Source: Mucilaginibacter sp. UBA4741 (GTDB taxonomy: Bacteria > Bacteroidota > Bacteroidia > Sphingobacteriales > Sphingobacteriaceae). From it: DNA of 16,094 nucleotides. The stretch is taken from assembly GCA_002403905.1 (NCBI GenBank), contig DHIR01000249.1, forward strand, positions 12,599 to 28,692. Reading direction: 5' to 3'. Positions 7,770 through 14,265 of the stretch are shown here, in pieces. Made by a program: the position numbers and the translations under genes. How positions within the stretch are numbered: the first letter of the stretch is position 1; each line of letters begins with the position of its first letter. The notes below the pieces were generated by a model, which had not been told where the DNA came from, did not search any database, and saw only the letters and a list, made by a program, of their open reading frames with translations.

Positions 7770-8238
7770 TTTGGCCAATACCCAAAACCTTAGCCTCGTG
7801 TTCTAACAACCATTGCTTGCGCCATAGGCCACCGGCATAACCCGTTAAGCTGCCGTTTGAGCCAATAACCCGGTGACAGGGTACAACTACCCATAAATTA
7901 TTTCGACCATTTGCAGCTGCGATAGCCCTAATTGCCAGTGGGTTGTTCATTTGTTGCGATTGTTGCCCGTAGCTTATAGTTTTGCCGTACGCTATCTTCA
8001 ATAACTCCTGCCAAACCTGCTGCTGAAAATCAGAGCCTTCCTGCTTAATAGGAAAGTCAAAAACCTTACGGCTACCTGCAAAATATTCATCCAACTGCCG
8101 CATAGTCTCATTAAGTAATGGCGATGTAGTTGGTTCAACTTCGCATTCCTTATCCATAATATGTATACGGCTGATAAAGCCATCATCCTCGGTTATCTGG
8201 GCAATACCAACTGGTGTTTTATAATAAGTAACCGGCAT
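7753..8238 (-). CDS. ogt: Methylated-DNA--protein-cysteine S-methyltransferase (O6-alkylguanine-DNA alkyltransferase)
   Basis: 161 residues, the Ogt-like length without an Ada regulatory domain. The active-site motif is VVVPCHRVIG with acceptor Cys121. It is preceded by the helix-turn-helix region containing Arg104 (AIRAIAAANG), the usual arginine that flips the alkylated base, and followed by LTGYAGGLWRKQWLLEHE, the typical end of the domain. The N-terminal ribonuclease-like subdomain is present and ordinary. The protein repairs O6-methylguanine in one suicidal transfer to the cysteine. It is the only minus-strand gene in the window. ATG is at the complement of 8236-8238. Its last 17 bp overlap the end of the hybrid kinase tail to tail. 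The upstream region is shared with ccmB (divergent), and TAACTTTA on the minus strand (8250-8243) could be its -7 element. Confidence 0.95.
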   Translation of the reverse strand: MPVTYYKTPVGIAQITEDDGFISRIHIMDKECEVEPTTSPLLNETMRQLDEYFAGSRKVFDFPIKQEGSDFQQQVWQELLKIAYGKTISYGQQSQQMNNPLAIRAIAAANGRNNLWVVVPCHRVIGSNGSLTGYAGGLWRKQWLLEHEAKVLGIGQTKLEF

Positions 8239-8271
8239 AGCGTAAAGTTAATAAATGCCTGCTGATTTTTT

Positions 8272-8302
8272 ACTAATCATTAATCACTAACCTCCAATCA
8301 CT
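8272..8302. repeat. Degenerate 7-bp tandem repeat between ogt and ccmB
   Basis: Four consecutive heptamers can be read in register: ACTAATC, ATTAATC, ACTAACC, TCCAATC, followed by a partial ACT. The consensus is about ACTAATC. The block lies in the divergent intergenic region of ogt and ccmB and ends at the putative -7 element of ccmB. Its role, if any, is unknown. It may be a degenerating simple repeat rather than a binding site. Confidence 0.5.
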
Positions 8303-8309
8303 ATATTTG
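8302..8309 (+). promoter_or_regulatory. Putative -7 promoter element of ccmB
   Basis: TATATTTG fits the Bacteroidota -7 consensus TAnnTTTG exactly. I see no convincing TTG-type -33 element about 19-21 nt upstream. The element ends only 6 nt before ATG 8316, so the transcript would be nearly leaderless. It also explains why the TTG at 8307 should not be taken as the ccmB start. Confidence 0.45.
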
Positions 8310-8315
8310 CCAGAT

Positions 8316-8999
8316 ATGAAACTCATTGATCAAACATGGGAACTTTTTAAAAAAGAAGTTGTGCTGGAGTGGCGCTCGAAATACGCGTTTAACGGGGTGT
8401 TGCTGTATGTGGTTTCTACAGTGTTTGTGTGCTATATATCATTTAACCTGACACCCGGTTTTGAAAATAGCAATGGTTACAAAGTTGTATGGAATGTTTT
8501 ATTCTGGATCATCATCCTGTTTGCTTCAGTCAACGCTATAGCTAAAAGCTTTATGCAGGAAAGCAAGAGCCGCTTGCTGTATTATTATTCCATAGCCAGC
8601 CCTCACGCGATTATCTTATCGAAAACATTTTACAATATTTTACTGATGTCATTGCTCAGCATATTGGCATTGGTGGTGTACCTTGTTTTTTTTACCAATA
8701 CCATTGGCGATCCACTGTTTTATTTCATAGTAGTAGTACTAGGTAGTTTTAGTTTTTCAACAGTTTTCACCATGATATCGGCCATTGCATCAAAAGCCGG
8801 CAATAACAGTACTTTGATGGCCATATTAAGTTTCCCGGTAATTATCCCTGTTATTTTAATACTGATACGCCTAAGCAAAAACGCTATGGATGGCCTGGAT
8901 CGTAGCCTAAGTTACGGCGATATTGGCGTGTTATGCGCTATAAATGCTATTGTTATGGCAACAGCTTTGTTACTCTTCCCATATTTATGGCGCGATTAA
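8316..8999 (+). CDS. ccmB: Haem exporter/cytochrome c maturation membrane protein CcmB
   Basis: 227 residues from ATG 8316 (MKLIDQTWELFKKEVVLEW). A TTG three codons upstream also opens the frame but lies inside the putative promoter element, so ATG is preferred. CcmB hallmarks are the N-terminal amphipathic KKEVVLEWRSKYAFNGVL, six hydrophobic helices, AKSFMQESKSRLLYYY (the E. coli counterpart is the loop that precedes the YxLxP-like cytoplasmic segment), and the FPVIIPVILI helix. Length matches E. coli CcmB (about 220). CcmB is the membrane subunit of the CcmAB ABC complex that, with CcmC, loads or releases haem-bound CcmE for c-type cytochrome assembly. No ccmA, ccmE or ccmF is in the window. 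In this strand order ccmC would be expected next, but two unrelated genes intervene. Confidence 0.9.
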   Translation: MKLIDQTWELFKKEVVLEWRSKYAFNGVLLYVVSTVFVCYISFNLTPGFENSNGYKVVWNVLFWIIILFASVNAIAKSFMQESKSRLLYYYSIASPHAIILSKTFYNILLMSLLSILALVVYLVFFTNTIGDPLFYFIVVVLGSFSFSTVFTMISAIASKAGNNSTLMAILSFPVIIPVILILIRLSKNAMDGLDRSLSYGDIGVLCAINAIVMATALLLFPYLWRD

Positions 9000-9020
9000 C
9001 AATACCTATACTTAAAGTTC

Positions 9021-9039
9021 GTTTTAATCATCTTAAAAC
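9021..9039. promoter_or_regulatory. Perfect inverted repeat upstream of the first tandem paralog
   Basis: GTTTTAA (9021-9027) and TTAAAAC (9033-9039) are perfect reverse complements around the 5-nt loop TCATC, 19 nt before the ATG at 9058. It is too AT-rich and has no following T-run, so it is not a convincing terminator. It could be an operator. The words CTTAAAGTT (9011-9019) and GTTTTAAT (9021-9028) recur upstream of the second paralog (at about 10364-10372 and 10339-10346) in reversed order. Confidence 0.35.
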
Positions 9040-9057
9040 AGGCGTTTACATTACCCC

Positions 9058-10269
9058 ATGAAATCATTTCGCATATTATTTTTAATTCTTTTTCTGCCGA
9101 TAATTACAGTAGCGCAAAATATAGCTGTTACAGGTAAAATATCATCAGCAGATACTAAATCACCAATAGCCGGGGCCAGTGTTTTTCTCAGTAATTCATC
9201 CTTTGGTACATCAACCGCTAATAATGGTACGTTTACTTTAAATGGATTAAAACCCGGCCAGTACAGTTTGATTGTTACTACAATAGGGTATGAAGATTAC
9301 ACGCAGATACTAGCTGTTAATACAGCCCCTGTTAATTTAAATATTGAATTAAGGCCAAAAACTGTTCAGCTTAAAGAGGTAGTTATATCAAATATATCAA
9401 AAGCAGATAGGAAACTTGCCCTTGAACAATTTAAACAGGATTTTATCGGCACCGACCAAAACGCGCTCGATTGTAAAATAGTTAACCCACAGGTACTTAA
9501 TTTTACATTCAGCCAAAATAAAACCGTACTTGAAGCCTATACTGATGAGCTTTTAATAATTGAAAATAATGCGCTGGGCTATCGCATTAAATTCCTGTTA
9601 AAAACCTTTAAAAGCGAGTTGCTTAGTGGTAATGTAGCTTACTCCGGCAGCCAGTTTTTTGAAGAAATGAAAGGCGGCGATGGGAAAAAGAAAAGATGGT
9701 ACAAAAAACGTGATGAAGCCTATTACGGTTCGGCTATGCATTTTTATAGGGCGCTATATAAAGATAGTTTAGCCGATGCCGGCTTTAAAGTTTATCGCCT
9801 TGCACGCCAGGTTAACTCAAGCCGGCCAACGGATGAAGAGATAGAGCAAAACCTGGATAAGGCTAAAAAATCAAACGATGACTCGTATTTGTATTGGACA
9901 AGTATTAAAAACCATACCCGTTACACCAATCAAAAATTTAAGGGGAAATTTGCTGTAAGCGATATATTAAAAAGTACAGAAAGGCCCGGCTTATTGGCCA
10001 TTACCTTCACCGATAACTTATATGTGGTTTATACTAAAAGATGGGAAACCAACTATTATAAAGACGTATACCGTATACCTAACGACTTAAACTATGAAAC
10101 CACCATTGTTAGTTACGTTAATAATAACCAGGCTATATTAATTGACAGGAATGGAACTATTATAGGCAACAGCCCATTATATGAAGGCACATGGTCCAAA
10201 TTGCGTCTGTCAACCTTATTACCGGTTGATTATGCACCTTATGGTAAGCAACCAATGCCTTTAAATTAA
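9058..10269 (+). CDS. Exported protein with carboxypeptidase-regulatory-like domain, tandem paralog 1
   Basis: 403 residues. A signal peptide is clear (about 1-19, ending ITVAQ) with a Bacteroidota-typical Q after the expected cleavage. Residues about 20-108 form a CarboxypepD_reg-like beta-sandwich of the kind found before TonB-dependent receptors: VTGKISSADTKSPIAGASV, then a GTST..NGTF turn, GLKPGQYSLIVTTIGYEDY, and the closing LKEVVIS. No TonB box with plug and barrel follows. Instead there is a soluble region of about 290 residues with no known motif that I recognise, containing NPQVLNFTF, LGYRIKFLLK, AYYGSAMHFYRALY and the C-terminal PLYEGTWSK and LLPVDYAPYG. The protein is probably periplasmic or on the outer membrane. 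It is clearly homologous along its whole length to the next gene. Function unknown; location inside the ccm set does not prove a haem role. Confidence 0.85.
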   Translation: MKSFRILFLILFLPIITVAQNIAVTGKISSADTKSPIAGASVFLSNSSFGTSTANNGTFTLNGLKPGQYSLIVTTIGYEDYTQILAVNTAPVNLNIELRPKTVQLKEVVISNISKADRKLALEQFKQDFIGTDQNALDCKIVNPQVLNFTFSQNKTVLEAYTDELLIIENNALGYRIKFLLKTFKSELLSGNVAYSGSQFFEEMKGGDGKKKRWYKKRDEAYYGSAMHFYRALYKDSLADAGFKVYRLARQVNSSRPTDEEIEQNLDKAKKSNDDSYLYWTSIKNHTRYTNQKFKGKFAVSDILKSTERPGLLAITFTDNLYVVYTKRWETNYYKDVYRIPNDLNYETTIVSYVNNNQAILIDRNGTIIGNSPLYEGTWSKLRLSTLLPVDYAPYGKQPMPLN

Positions 10270-10283
10270 AACCAGATTAGAAT

Positions 10284-10304
10284 GTGCAATATTTTACACT
10301 TTTT
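10284..10304 (+). terminator. Weak possible terminator after paralog 1
   Basis: GTG-C-AA (10284-10289) can pair with TT-A-CAC (10294-10299), with one C-A mismatch, around a 4-nt loop, followed by TTTTT (10300-10304). The short interrupted stem makes this marginal. If real, paralog 2 would need its own promoter in the remaining 70 nt. Confidence 0.25.
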
Positions 10305-10375
10305 AAACCTGTTTTCATCAATATTTCAATCGTAAATGTTTTAATTAGCATTTTATAAAAAGCTTAAAGTTACCT

Positions 10376-11578
10376 ATGCGGTTTTTCCGGTTAATTGTAT
10401 TGTGTTTTGTATTGCCCGTTTTTGCAATGGCGCAAAATGTAAGCATAACCGGTAAAGTAATATCAAAAGAAACCAAATCGCCCATACATAGCGCCAGTGT
10501 TTTTTTAAGCAACTCATCATTTGGTACCAGTACTGGTGCAGATGGTACCTTCAGCTTAAATAAGATACGTCCGGGCCAATACACATTAGTAGTTACAACA
10601 ATAGGGTATAGCGACTATACACAAAAAATACAGGTAGGGGATGACAACGTTAAGGTAGTTGTTGAATTAGAGCCTAAAACAATCCAATTACGTGAGGTGG
10701 TAATTTCGACCACCGCTAAGGCTGATTGGAGAAGAAACTTTGAACAATTTAAAAAAGACTTTTTGGGGGTTGATGAAAACGCTAAGAAGTGCGAGATACT
10801 AAACCCGCAAGTACTCTATTTTACCTACCATAAAAAACTACTGACCCTGGAAGCAGAGAGCGATAATTTTTTAGTTATAGAAAACCGCGGACTTGGTTTC
10901 CGTGTAAAATTCCTGCTTAAAAATTTTAAGAGCGATAACATAGCAGGCATTATTACTTACGGCGGCGAACGCTTATTTGAGGACCTGCCTGGCTCTGCTT
11001 CGCAAAAAAAGATATGGCAAAAAAATCGCGATATGGCATACTATGGTTCGCCAATGGACTTTTACAGATCGCTGTATACCGATAAACTAACAGAAAATGG
11101 GTTTGAAATGCACAGGTTAACGCGTTATCCAAACCCGTCCCGCCCAAGCGATGAGATAATTCATCAGAAAATAAACAGATATAAAACAATTGGTCGTGGC
11201 GACTCGGCAAACTATTGGGTTGACATTGCCAATCTTTCAAAATATACGATGGATCATATCACCCAAACTCCATGGTACTCGTTTGAACTGTTAAGAAAAA
11301 CGCAGCAGCCGGGCATCTTCGCAATTACGTTCCCCAATTACTTATATGTAATGTACACCAAAAAGCGCGATGAAACCAATTACAAGGATATCTATCGCCC
11401 GCTTGATATGCCCAATTATGAAATTAGTGTGGTTACGTTATACAATAATCCTCCGTATGCTTTATTTGATAAAAACGGAATTGTGATTGACGGCGAACCG
11501 CTATATGAAGGCACCTGGAGCAAGTCCAGAATGTCAGAATTATTACCGGTTGATTATGTGCCGTCAGAAAAGCGTTAA
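10376..11578 (+). CDS. Exported protein with carboxypeptidase-regulatory-like domain, tandem paralog 2
   Basis: 400 residues, collinear with the preceding gene. The signal peptide (about 1-19) ends FAMAQ. The CarboxypepD_reg-like domain (about 20-108) has ITGKVISKETKSPIHSASV, GTSTGADGTFSLNKI, RPGQYTLVVTTIGYSDY and LREVVIS. The following region keeps the paralog's landmarks: FKKDFLGVDENAKKC, NPQVLYFTY, LGFRVKFLLKNFKS, AYYGSPMDFYRSLY, NPSRPSDE, PLYEGTWSK and LLPVDYVP. By eye about half of all residues are identical, with the N-terminal domain closest, also at DNA level (ACAATAGGGTAT is shared exactly). This indicates an old tandem duplication, not a recent one. There is no TonB-receptor barrel and no catalytic motif that I can name. 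Expected location is the periplasm or outer membrane surface. Function unknown. Confidence 0.85.
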   Translation: MRFFRLIVLCFVLPVFAMAQNVSITGKVISKETKSPIHSASVFLSNSSFGTSTGADGTFSLNKIRPGQYTLVVTTIGYSDYTQKIQVGDDNVKVVVELEPKTIQLREVVISTTAKADWRRNFEQFKKDFLGVDENAKKCEILNPQVLYFTYHKKLLTLEAESDNFLVIENRGLGFRVKFLLKNFKSDNIAGIITYGGERLFEDLPGSASQKKIWQKNRDMAYYGSPMDFYRSLYTDKLTENGFEMHRLTRYPNPSRPSDEIIHQKINRYKTIGRGDSANYWVDIANLSKYTMDHITQTPWYSFELLRKTQQPGIFAITFPNYLYVMYTKKRDETNYKDIYRPLDMPNYEISVVTLYNNPPYALFDKNGIVIDGEPLYEGTWSKSRMSELLPVDYVPSEKR

Positions 11579-11616
11579 GCCATGCAACATATTTAGCTGC
11601 CAACATAAATAATTGC

Positions 11617-11624
11617 TACATTTG
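11617..11624 (+). promoter_or_regulatory. Putative -7 promoter element of ccmC
   Basis: TACATTTG matches TAnnTTTG and lies 14 nt before the ccmC ATG at 11639. The -33 region is poor (TTTAG near 11592 is the closest, spacing about 20). It suggests that ccmC and the CcmD-like gene can be transcribed separately from the two paralogs. Confidence 0.45.
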
Positions 11625-11638
11625 CTATACAGATCAAT

Positions 11639-12313
11639 ATGAAATTTATATATCAAACCTGGTGGAAGGTTATTGCTGTTCTAATAATCCTTTACACTTT
11701 AATTGCCGGCTTTTTATTTGGTGTGCCGGTTATGCCCATACTGCATGAAACTATAAGGAACACCTATTTTCATGTGCCTATGTGGATAGCCATGTTCACG
11801 GTGTTTAGCATATCTGTTTTTTACAGCATCAAATACTTAAACACCGGTAAAGAGGAATATGATCTGATAGCTGTTGAGTGTACCAATACCGGCTTATTTT
11901 TCTTTGTACTGGGTTTGATAACCGGTATGATATGGGCCAAATTTACCTGGGGCGAATTTTGGAGCAATGATCCAAAGCAAAACAGTGCTGCAATAGCCTT
12001 CTTACTGTACTGTGCTTACTCCGTTTTGCGTAACTCTATTGACGAGGAACAAAAACGGGCAAAAATATCAGCCATCTATAATATCTTCGCGTTCCCTATC
12101 ATGATCGTATTGATAATGGTATTGCCAAGAATGACAGACTCTTTACATCCCGGTAACGGCGGTAACCCTGCTTTTGGTAAAATGGATATGGATAACCGTA
12201 TGCGGGTAGTACTTTACCCGGCGTTTATAGCCTGGAGCATGATAGCCGTTTGGATAGCATCATTACGTTACCGTATACGTTTAATAGAAAACAAAAGAAA
12301 CAGCATAAACTAA
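11639..12313 (+). CDS. ccmC: Haem-handling cytochrome c maturation protein CcmC
   Basis: 224 residues with six hydrophobic helices, the CcmC arrangement. The conserved haem-ligand histidines can be placed: His45 in TYFHVPMW and the His of DSLHPGNGG in the later periplasmic loop. Between them is the tryptophan-rich segment WGEFWSNDPKQNS, the counterpart of the WWD haem-binding motif, with the form usual in the wider CcmC/CcsA family (WGxxWxxDPK). CcmC presents haem to CcmE for c-type cytochrome maturation and works with CcmB and CcmD. Its stop overlaps the start of the CcmD-like gene by one base (TAATG). ccmB is about 2.6 kb upstream, separated by the two exported paralogs. The start at ATG 11639 puts the first helix just after MKFIYQTWWK. 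Confidence 0.93.
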   Translation: MKFIYQTWWKVIAVLIILYTLIAGFLFGVPVMPILHETIRNTYFHVPMWIAMFTVFSISVFYSIKYLNTGKEEYDLIAVECTNTGLFFFVLGLITGMIWAKFTWGEFWSNDPKQNSAAIAFLLYCAYSVLRNSIDEEQKRAKISAIYNIFAFPIMIVLIMVLPRMTDSLHPGNGGNPAFGKMDMDNRMRVVLYPAFIAWSMIAVWIASLRYRIRLIENKRNSIN

Positions 12314-12522
12314 TGAAAAAGTTCTTAACCCTAATATTATTCCTGGTATCTTTTTTAACAACCTATGCCCAACAACAACCGGGTGTTGAGATGGCCGATG
12401 CGCTTCGCAGTTCGGGCAAAATATATGTTGTCATAGCTGTAATTACCATTATCTTTATTGGATTGGCTATTTATTTGTTCTCTATAGACAGGAGATTGAG
12501 AAAAATCGAAAAAGAAAAATAG
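12313..12522 (+). CDS. CcmD-like small membrane protein
   Basis: 69 residues from ATG 12313, which overlaps the ccmC stop in TAATG. The open frame extends upstream to 12250, but that would lie inside ccmC, and the internal ATG gives a perfect signal sequence (MKKFLTLILFLVSFL...YAQ). After a short linker (VEMADALRSSGK) a single transmembrane helix follows at about 38-58 (VVIAVITIIFIGLAIYLF), and then a basic tail, DRRLRKIEKEK. CcmD is a tiny one-helix protein with a charged cytoplasmic tail that stabilises CcmC with the CcmAB complex. The translationally coupled position fits. Unlike the classical short proteobacterial CcmD, this one seems to carry an additional N-terminal signal sequence, which I associate with Bacteroidota versions. 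A terminator hairpin follows. Confidence 0.8.
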   Translation: MKKFLTLILFLVSFLTTYAQQQPGVEMADALRSSGKIYVVIAVITIIFIGLAIYLFSIDRRLRKIEKEK

Positions 12523-12532
12523 CCCTAAAAAT

Positions 12533-12560
12533 AAGCTATGGTTGTTTAAACATAGTTTTT
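12533..12560 (+). terminator. Rho-independent-type terminator after the CcmD-like gene
   Basis: AAGCTATG (12533-12540) pairs with CATAGTTT (12551-12558), including one G-U wobble, around a 10-nt loop, with the T-run TTTTT (12556-12560) at the 3' side. It lies 11 nt after the CcmD-like stop and separates the ccm genes from the glutamate dehydrogenase gene. Confidence 0.6.
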
Positions 12561-12611
12561 ATACCATTGTTACTATAAGTATACAGTGTGGTGATATAAT
12601 AAATTGCGATA

Positions 12612-12635
12612 TTGATAAAATTTGTATCAAATTTG
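12612..12635. promoter_or_regulatory. Palindromic elements upstream of glutamate dehydrogenase
   Basis: TTGATA (12612-12617) and TATCAA (12625-12630) form a perfect 6-bp inverted repeat around 7 nt, and the self-complementary CAAATTTG (12628-12635) overlaps its right arm. The pair sits 41-64 nt before ATG 12676, just upstream of TACTTTA (12638-12644), which loosely resembles a -7 element. It is a candidate operator for a nitrogen- or carbon-responsive regulator, but AT-rich palindromes arise easily by chance. Confidence 0.35.
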
Positions 12636-12675
12636 CATACTTTATTAAGAAAATCATATTTATAAACACCAAATT

Positions 12676-14109
12676 ATGGCTAAAAATAATTCAGCTGATC
12701 AGGGTACCCATTTCTTTGCAGATGTGTGCGGCAACTTTGATTATGCGGCACAATTCACCAAGCACGATGCCGGTTTATTAGATCAGATAAAATCATGTAA
12801 CAGCGTCTATCGTTTTCGTTTCCCTATACGCCGTGGTAACAGTTTTGAAGTAATTGACGCATGGCGCGTTGAGCACTCGCATCACCAATCGCCAACAAAG
12901 GGCGGTATCCGCTATAGCGAAATGGTTAACGAGGATGAAGTAATGGCGCTTGCCGCGTTAATGACCTATAAATGTGCCATTGTAAACGTTCCGTTTGGCG
13001 GCGCTAAAGGCGGCATTAAAATCAACCCTAAAAATTATACGGTGCAGGAGTTAGAGAATATTACCCGCCGTTATACCGTAGAGCTAATAAAGAAAAACTT
13101 TATAGGCCCCAGCATTGACGTACCTGCACCTGATTATGGAAGTGGTGAGCGCGAAATGAGTTGGATTGCCGATACTTATGCAACCATGAATCCCGGCCAG
13201 TTAGACGCTATGGGCGCAGTTACCGGTAAACCAATTGCTTTACATGGTATAGCAGGCCGCCGCGAAGCTACAGGCAGGGGCGTAGCCATTGCCGCGCGCG
13301 AGTGTGTTAGCGTTGCCGAGGATATGCAGAAAATAGGTTTAACAGTAGGCGTATCGGGCAAAAAAGTTATTGTACAGGGTTTGGGTAATGTGGGTTACTA
13401 CTCGGCAAAATTTATGGCCGAATTTGGCGCTACCATAGTTGGCTTATGCGAGTTTGAAGGCGCAATATATAATGAAGATGGTTTAGACGTTGAAGCTGTT
13501 TTTCAGCACCGTAAAGCAACCGGATCTATCTTAGGGTACGCGGGTGCCAAAAAAGAATTTAAAAACACCATGGAAGGCTTGGAGCAGCCATGCGATATTT
13601 TGATACCTGCCGCGTTAGAGCACCAGTTAACTATAGCCAATATTAAAAATATTAAAGCTAAGATTATAGTTGAAGGCGCTAACGGCCCAACCAGCCCCGA
13701 GGCCGAAACCATGTTTTACCAAATGGGAGGTATTGTAGTGCCCGATATGTATGCAAACGCGGGCGGTGTAACGGTATCGTATTTCGAGTGGTTAAAAAAT
13801 CTTTCGCATGTGGCATTTGGCCGTATCAACCGCAGGTTTGAAGAAACTACCAATCTTAACCTGGTAAACATGGTCGAAGGTATAACCGGTACTTCTTTAA
13901 CACCTGTACAACGTGCTACAATAGTAAAAGGCGCATCTGAGTTAGAGTTAGTTAACTCTGGATTAGAAGATACCATGATCCGCTCATATCATGAAATTAG
14001 AGAGATCTATAAAACCAATGATAAAATTGATGGTCTGCGTACTGCCGCTTTGGTAGGAGTTATCAACAAAATAGCGGTATCTTATCAAAATCTGGGTATT
14101 TGGCCATAA
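12676..14109 (+). CDS. gdhA: Glutamate dehydrogenase (Glu/Leu/Phe/Val dehydrogenase family)
   Basis: 477 residues. The enzyme interconverts glutamate and 2-oxoglutarate plus ammonia, linking nitrogen assimilation with the citric acid cycle. Lys99 ([10 protein letters not shown]) and Lys111 (PFGGAKGGI) match the substrate- and catalysis-linked lysines, and Asp153 ([15 protein letters not shown]) the catalytic aspartate; spacing agrees with the family. The dinucleotide fold begins at GLGNVG (about 235-240). [10 protein letters not shown] and [10 protein letters not shown] are also standard. The residues at the end of the second beta strand (CEFEG) do not let me decide between NAD and NADP. ATG 12676 is clear ([10 protein letters not shown]). 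It is monocistronic by layout: a terminator on each side and possible operator palindromes upstream. Strict amino-acid specificity for glutamate over leucine or valine is likely from PFGGAKGG and length but not proven. Confidence 0.92.
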   Translation: MAKNNSADQGTHFFADVCGNFDYAAQFTKHDAGLLDQIKSCNSVYRFRFPIRRGNSFEVIDAWRVEHSHHQSPTKGGIRYSEMVNEDEVMALAALMTYKCAIVNVPFGGAKGGIKINPKNYTVQELENITRRYTVELIKKNFIGPSIDVPAPDYGSGEREMSWIADTYATMNPGQLDAMGAVTGKPIALHGIAGRREATGRGVAIAARECVSVAEDMQKIGLTVGVSGKKVIVQGLGNVGYYSAKFMAEFGATIVGLCEFEGAIYNEDGLDVEAVFQHRKATGSILGYAGAKKEFKNTMEGLEQPCDILIPAALEHQLTIANIKNIKAKIIVEGANGPTSPEAETMFYQMGGIVVPDMYANAGGVTVSYFEWLKNLSHVAFGRINRRFEETTNLNLVNMVEGITGTSLTPVQRATIVKGASELELVNSGLEDTMIRSYHEIREIYKTNDKIDGLRTAALVGVINKIAVSYQNLGIWP

Positions 14110-14132
14110 TAGTTTGTTTTGCGTAACATAAA

Positions 14133-14166
14133 AATAAAGGGTAGGCGTAAATGCCTGCCCTTTATT
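14133..14166 (+). terminator. Strong hairpin terminator after glutamate dehydrogenase
   Basis: A 14-bp stem: AATAAAGGGTAGGC (14133-14146) pairs with GCCTGCCCTTTATT (14153-14166), with a single internal T-G wobble and the 6-nt loop GTAAAT. The T-rich lower arm acts as the U-run, and the A-rich upper arm would do the same for the minus strand, so it may be bidirectional. It is 24 nt after the stop codon. Confidence 0.85.
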
Positions 14167-14214
14167 GGTTGGCAACCAATGCATTAATTTTAACGTAATG
14201 GTATCAGGATATTT

Positions 14215-14222
14215 TATCTTTA
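14215..14222 (+). promoter_or_regulatory. Putative -7 promoter element of the T9SS-cargo gene
   Basis: TATCTTTA fits TAnnTTT with the last G replaced by A. It leaves about 43 nt to the GTG start at 14266. There is no clear -33 element. Confidence 0.3.
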
Positions 14223-14265
14223 CACAACCAATGTTTCGTGATTAATTTTTTAGGCGGTTCCCACT

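Noticed and set aside
7998..8186. Second minus-strand frame within ogt
   Set aside because: It is a shifted frame of the well-supported alkyltransferase gene with no recognisable features.
8307..8315. TTG 8307 as start of ccmB
   Set aside because: The TTG is part of the TATATTTG promoter-like element, and ATG 8316 is three codons later with normal CcmB N-terminal length.
12250..12312. Longer frame upstream of the CcmD-like gene
   Set aside because: These codons lie inside ccmC, and only ATG 12313 gives a signal sequence and the TAATG coupling.
12542..12781. 79-codon frame between the ccm genes and glutamate dehydrogenase
   Set aside because: Over a third of it overlaps glutamate dehydrogenase in another frame. 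The sequence is low-complexity Ile/Lys-rich from AT-rich DNA and starts inside a terminator hairpin.
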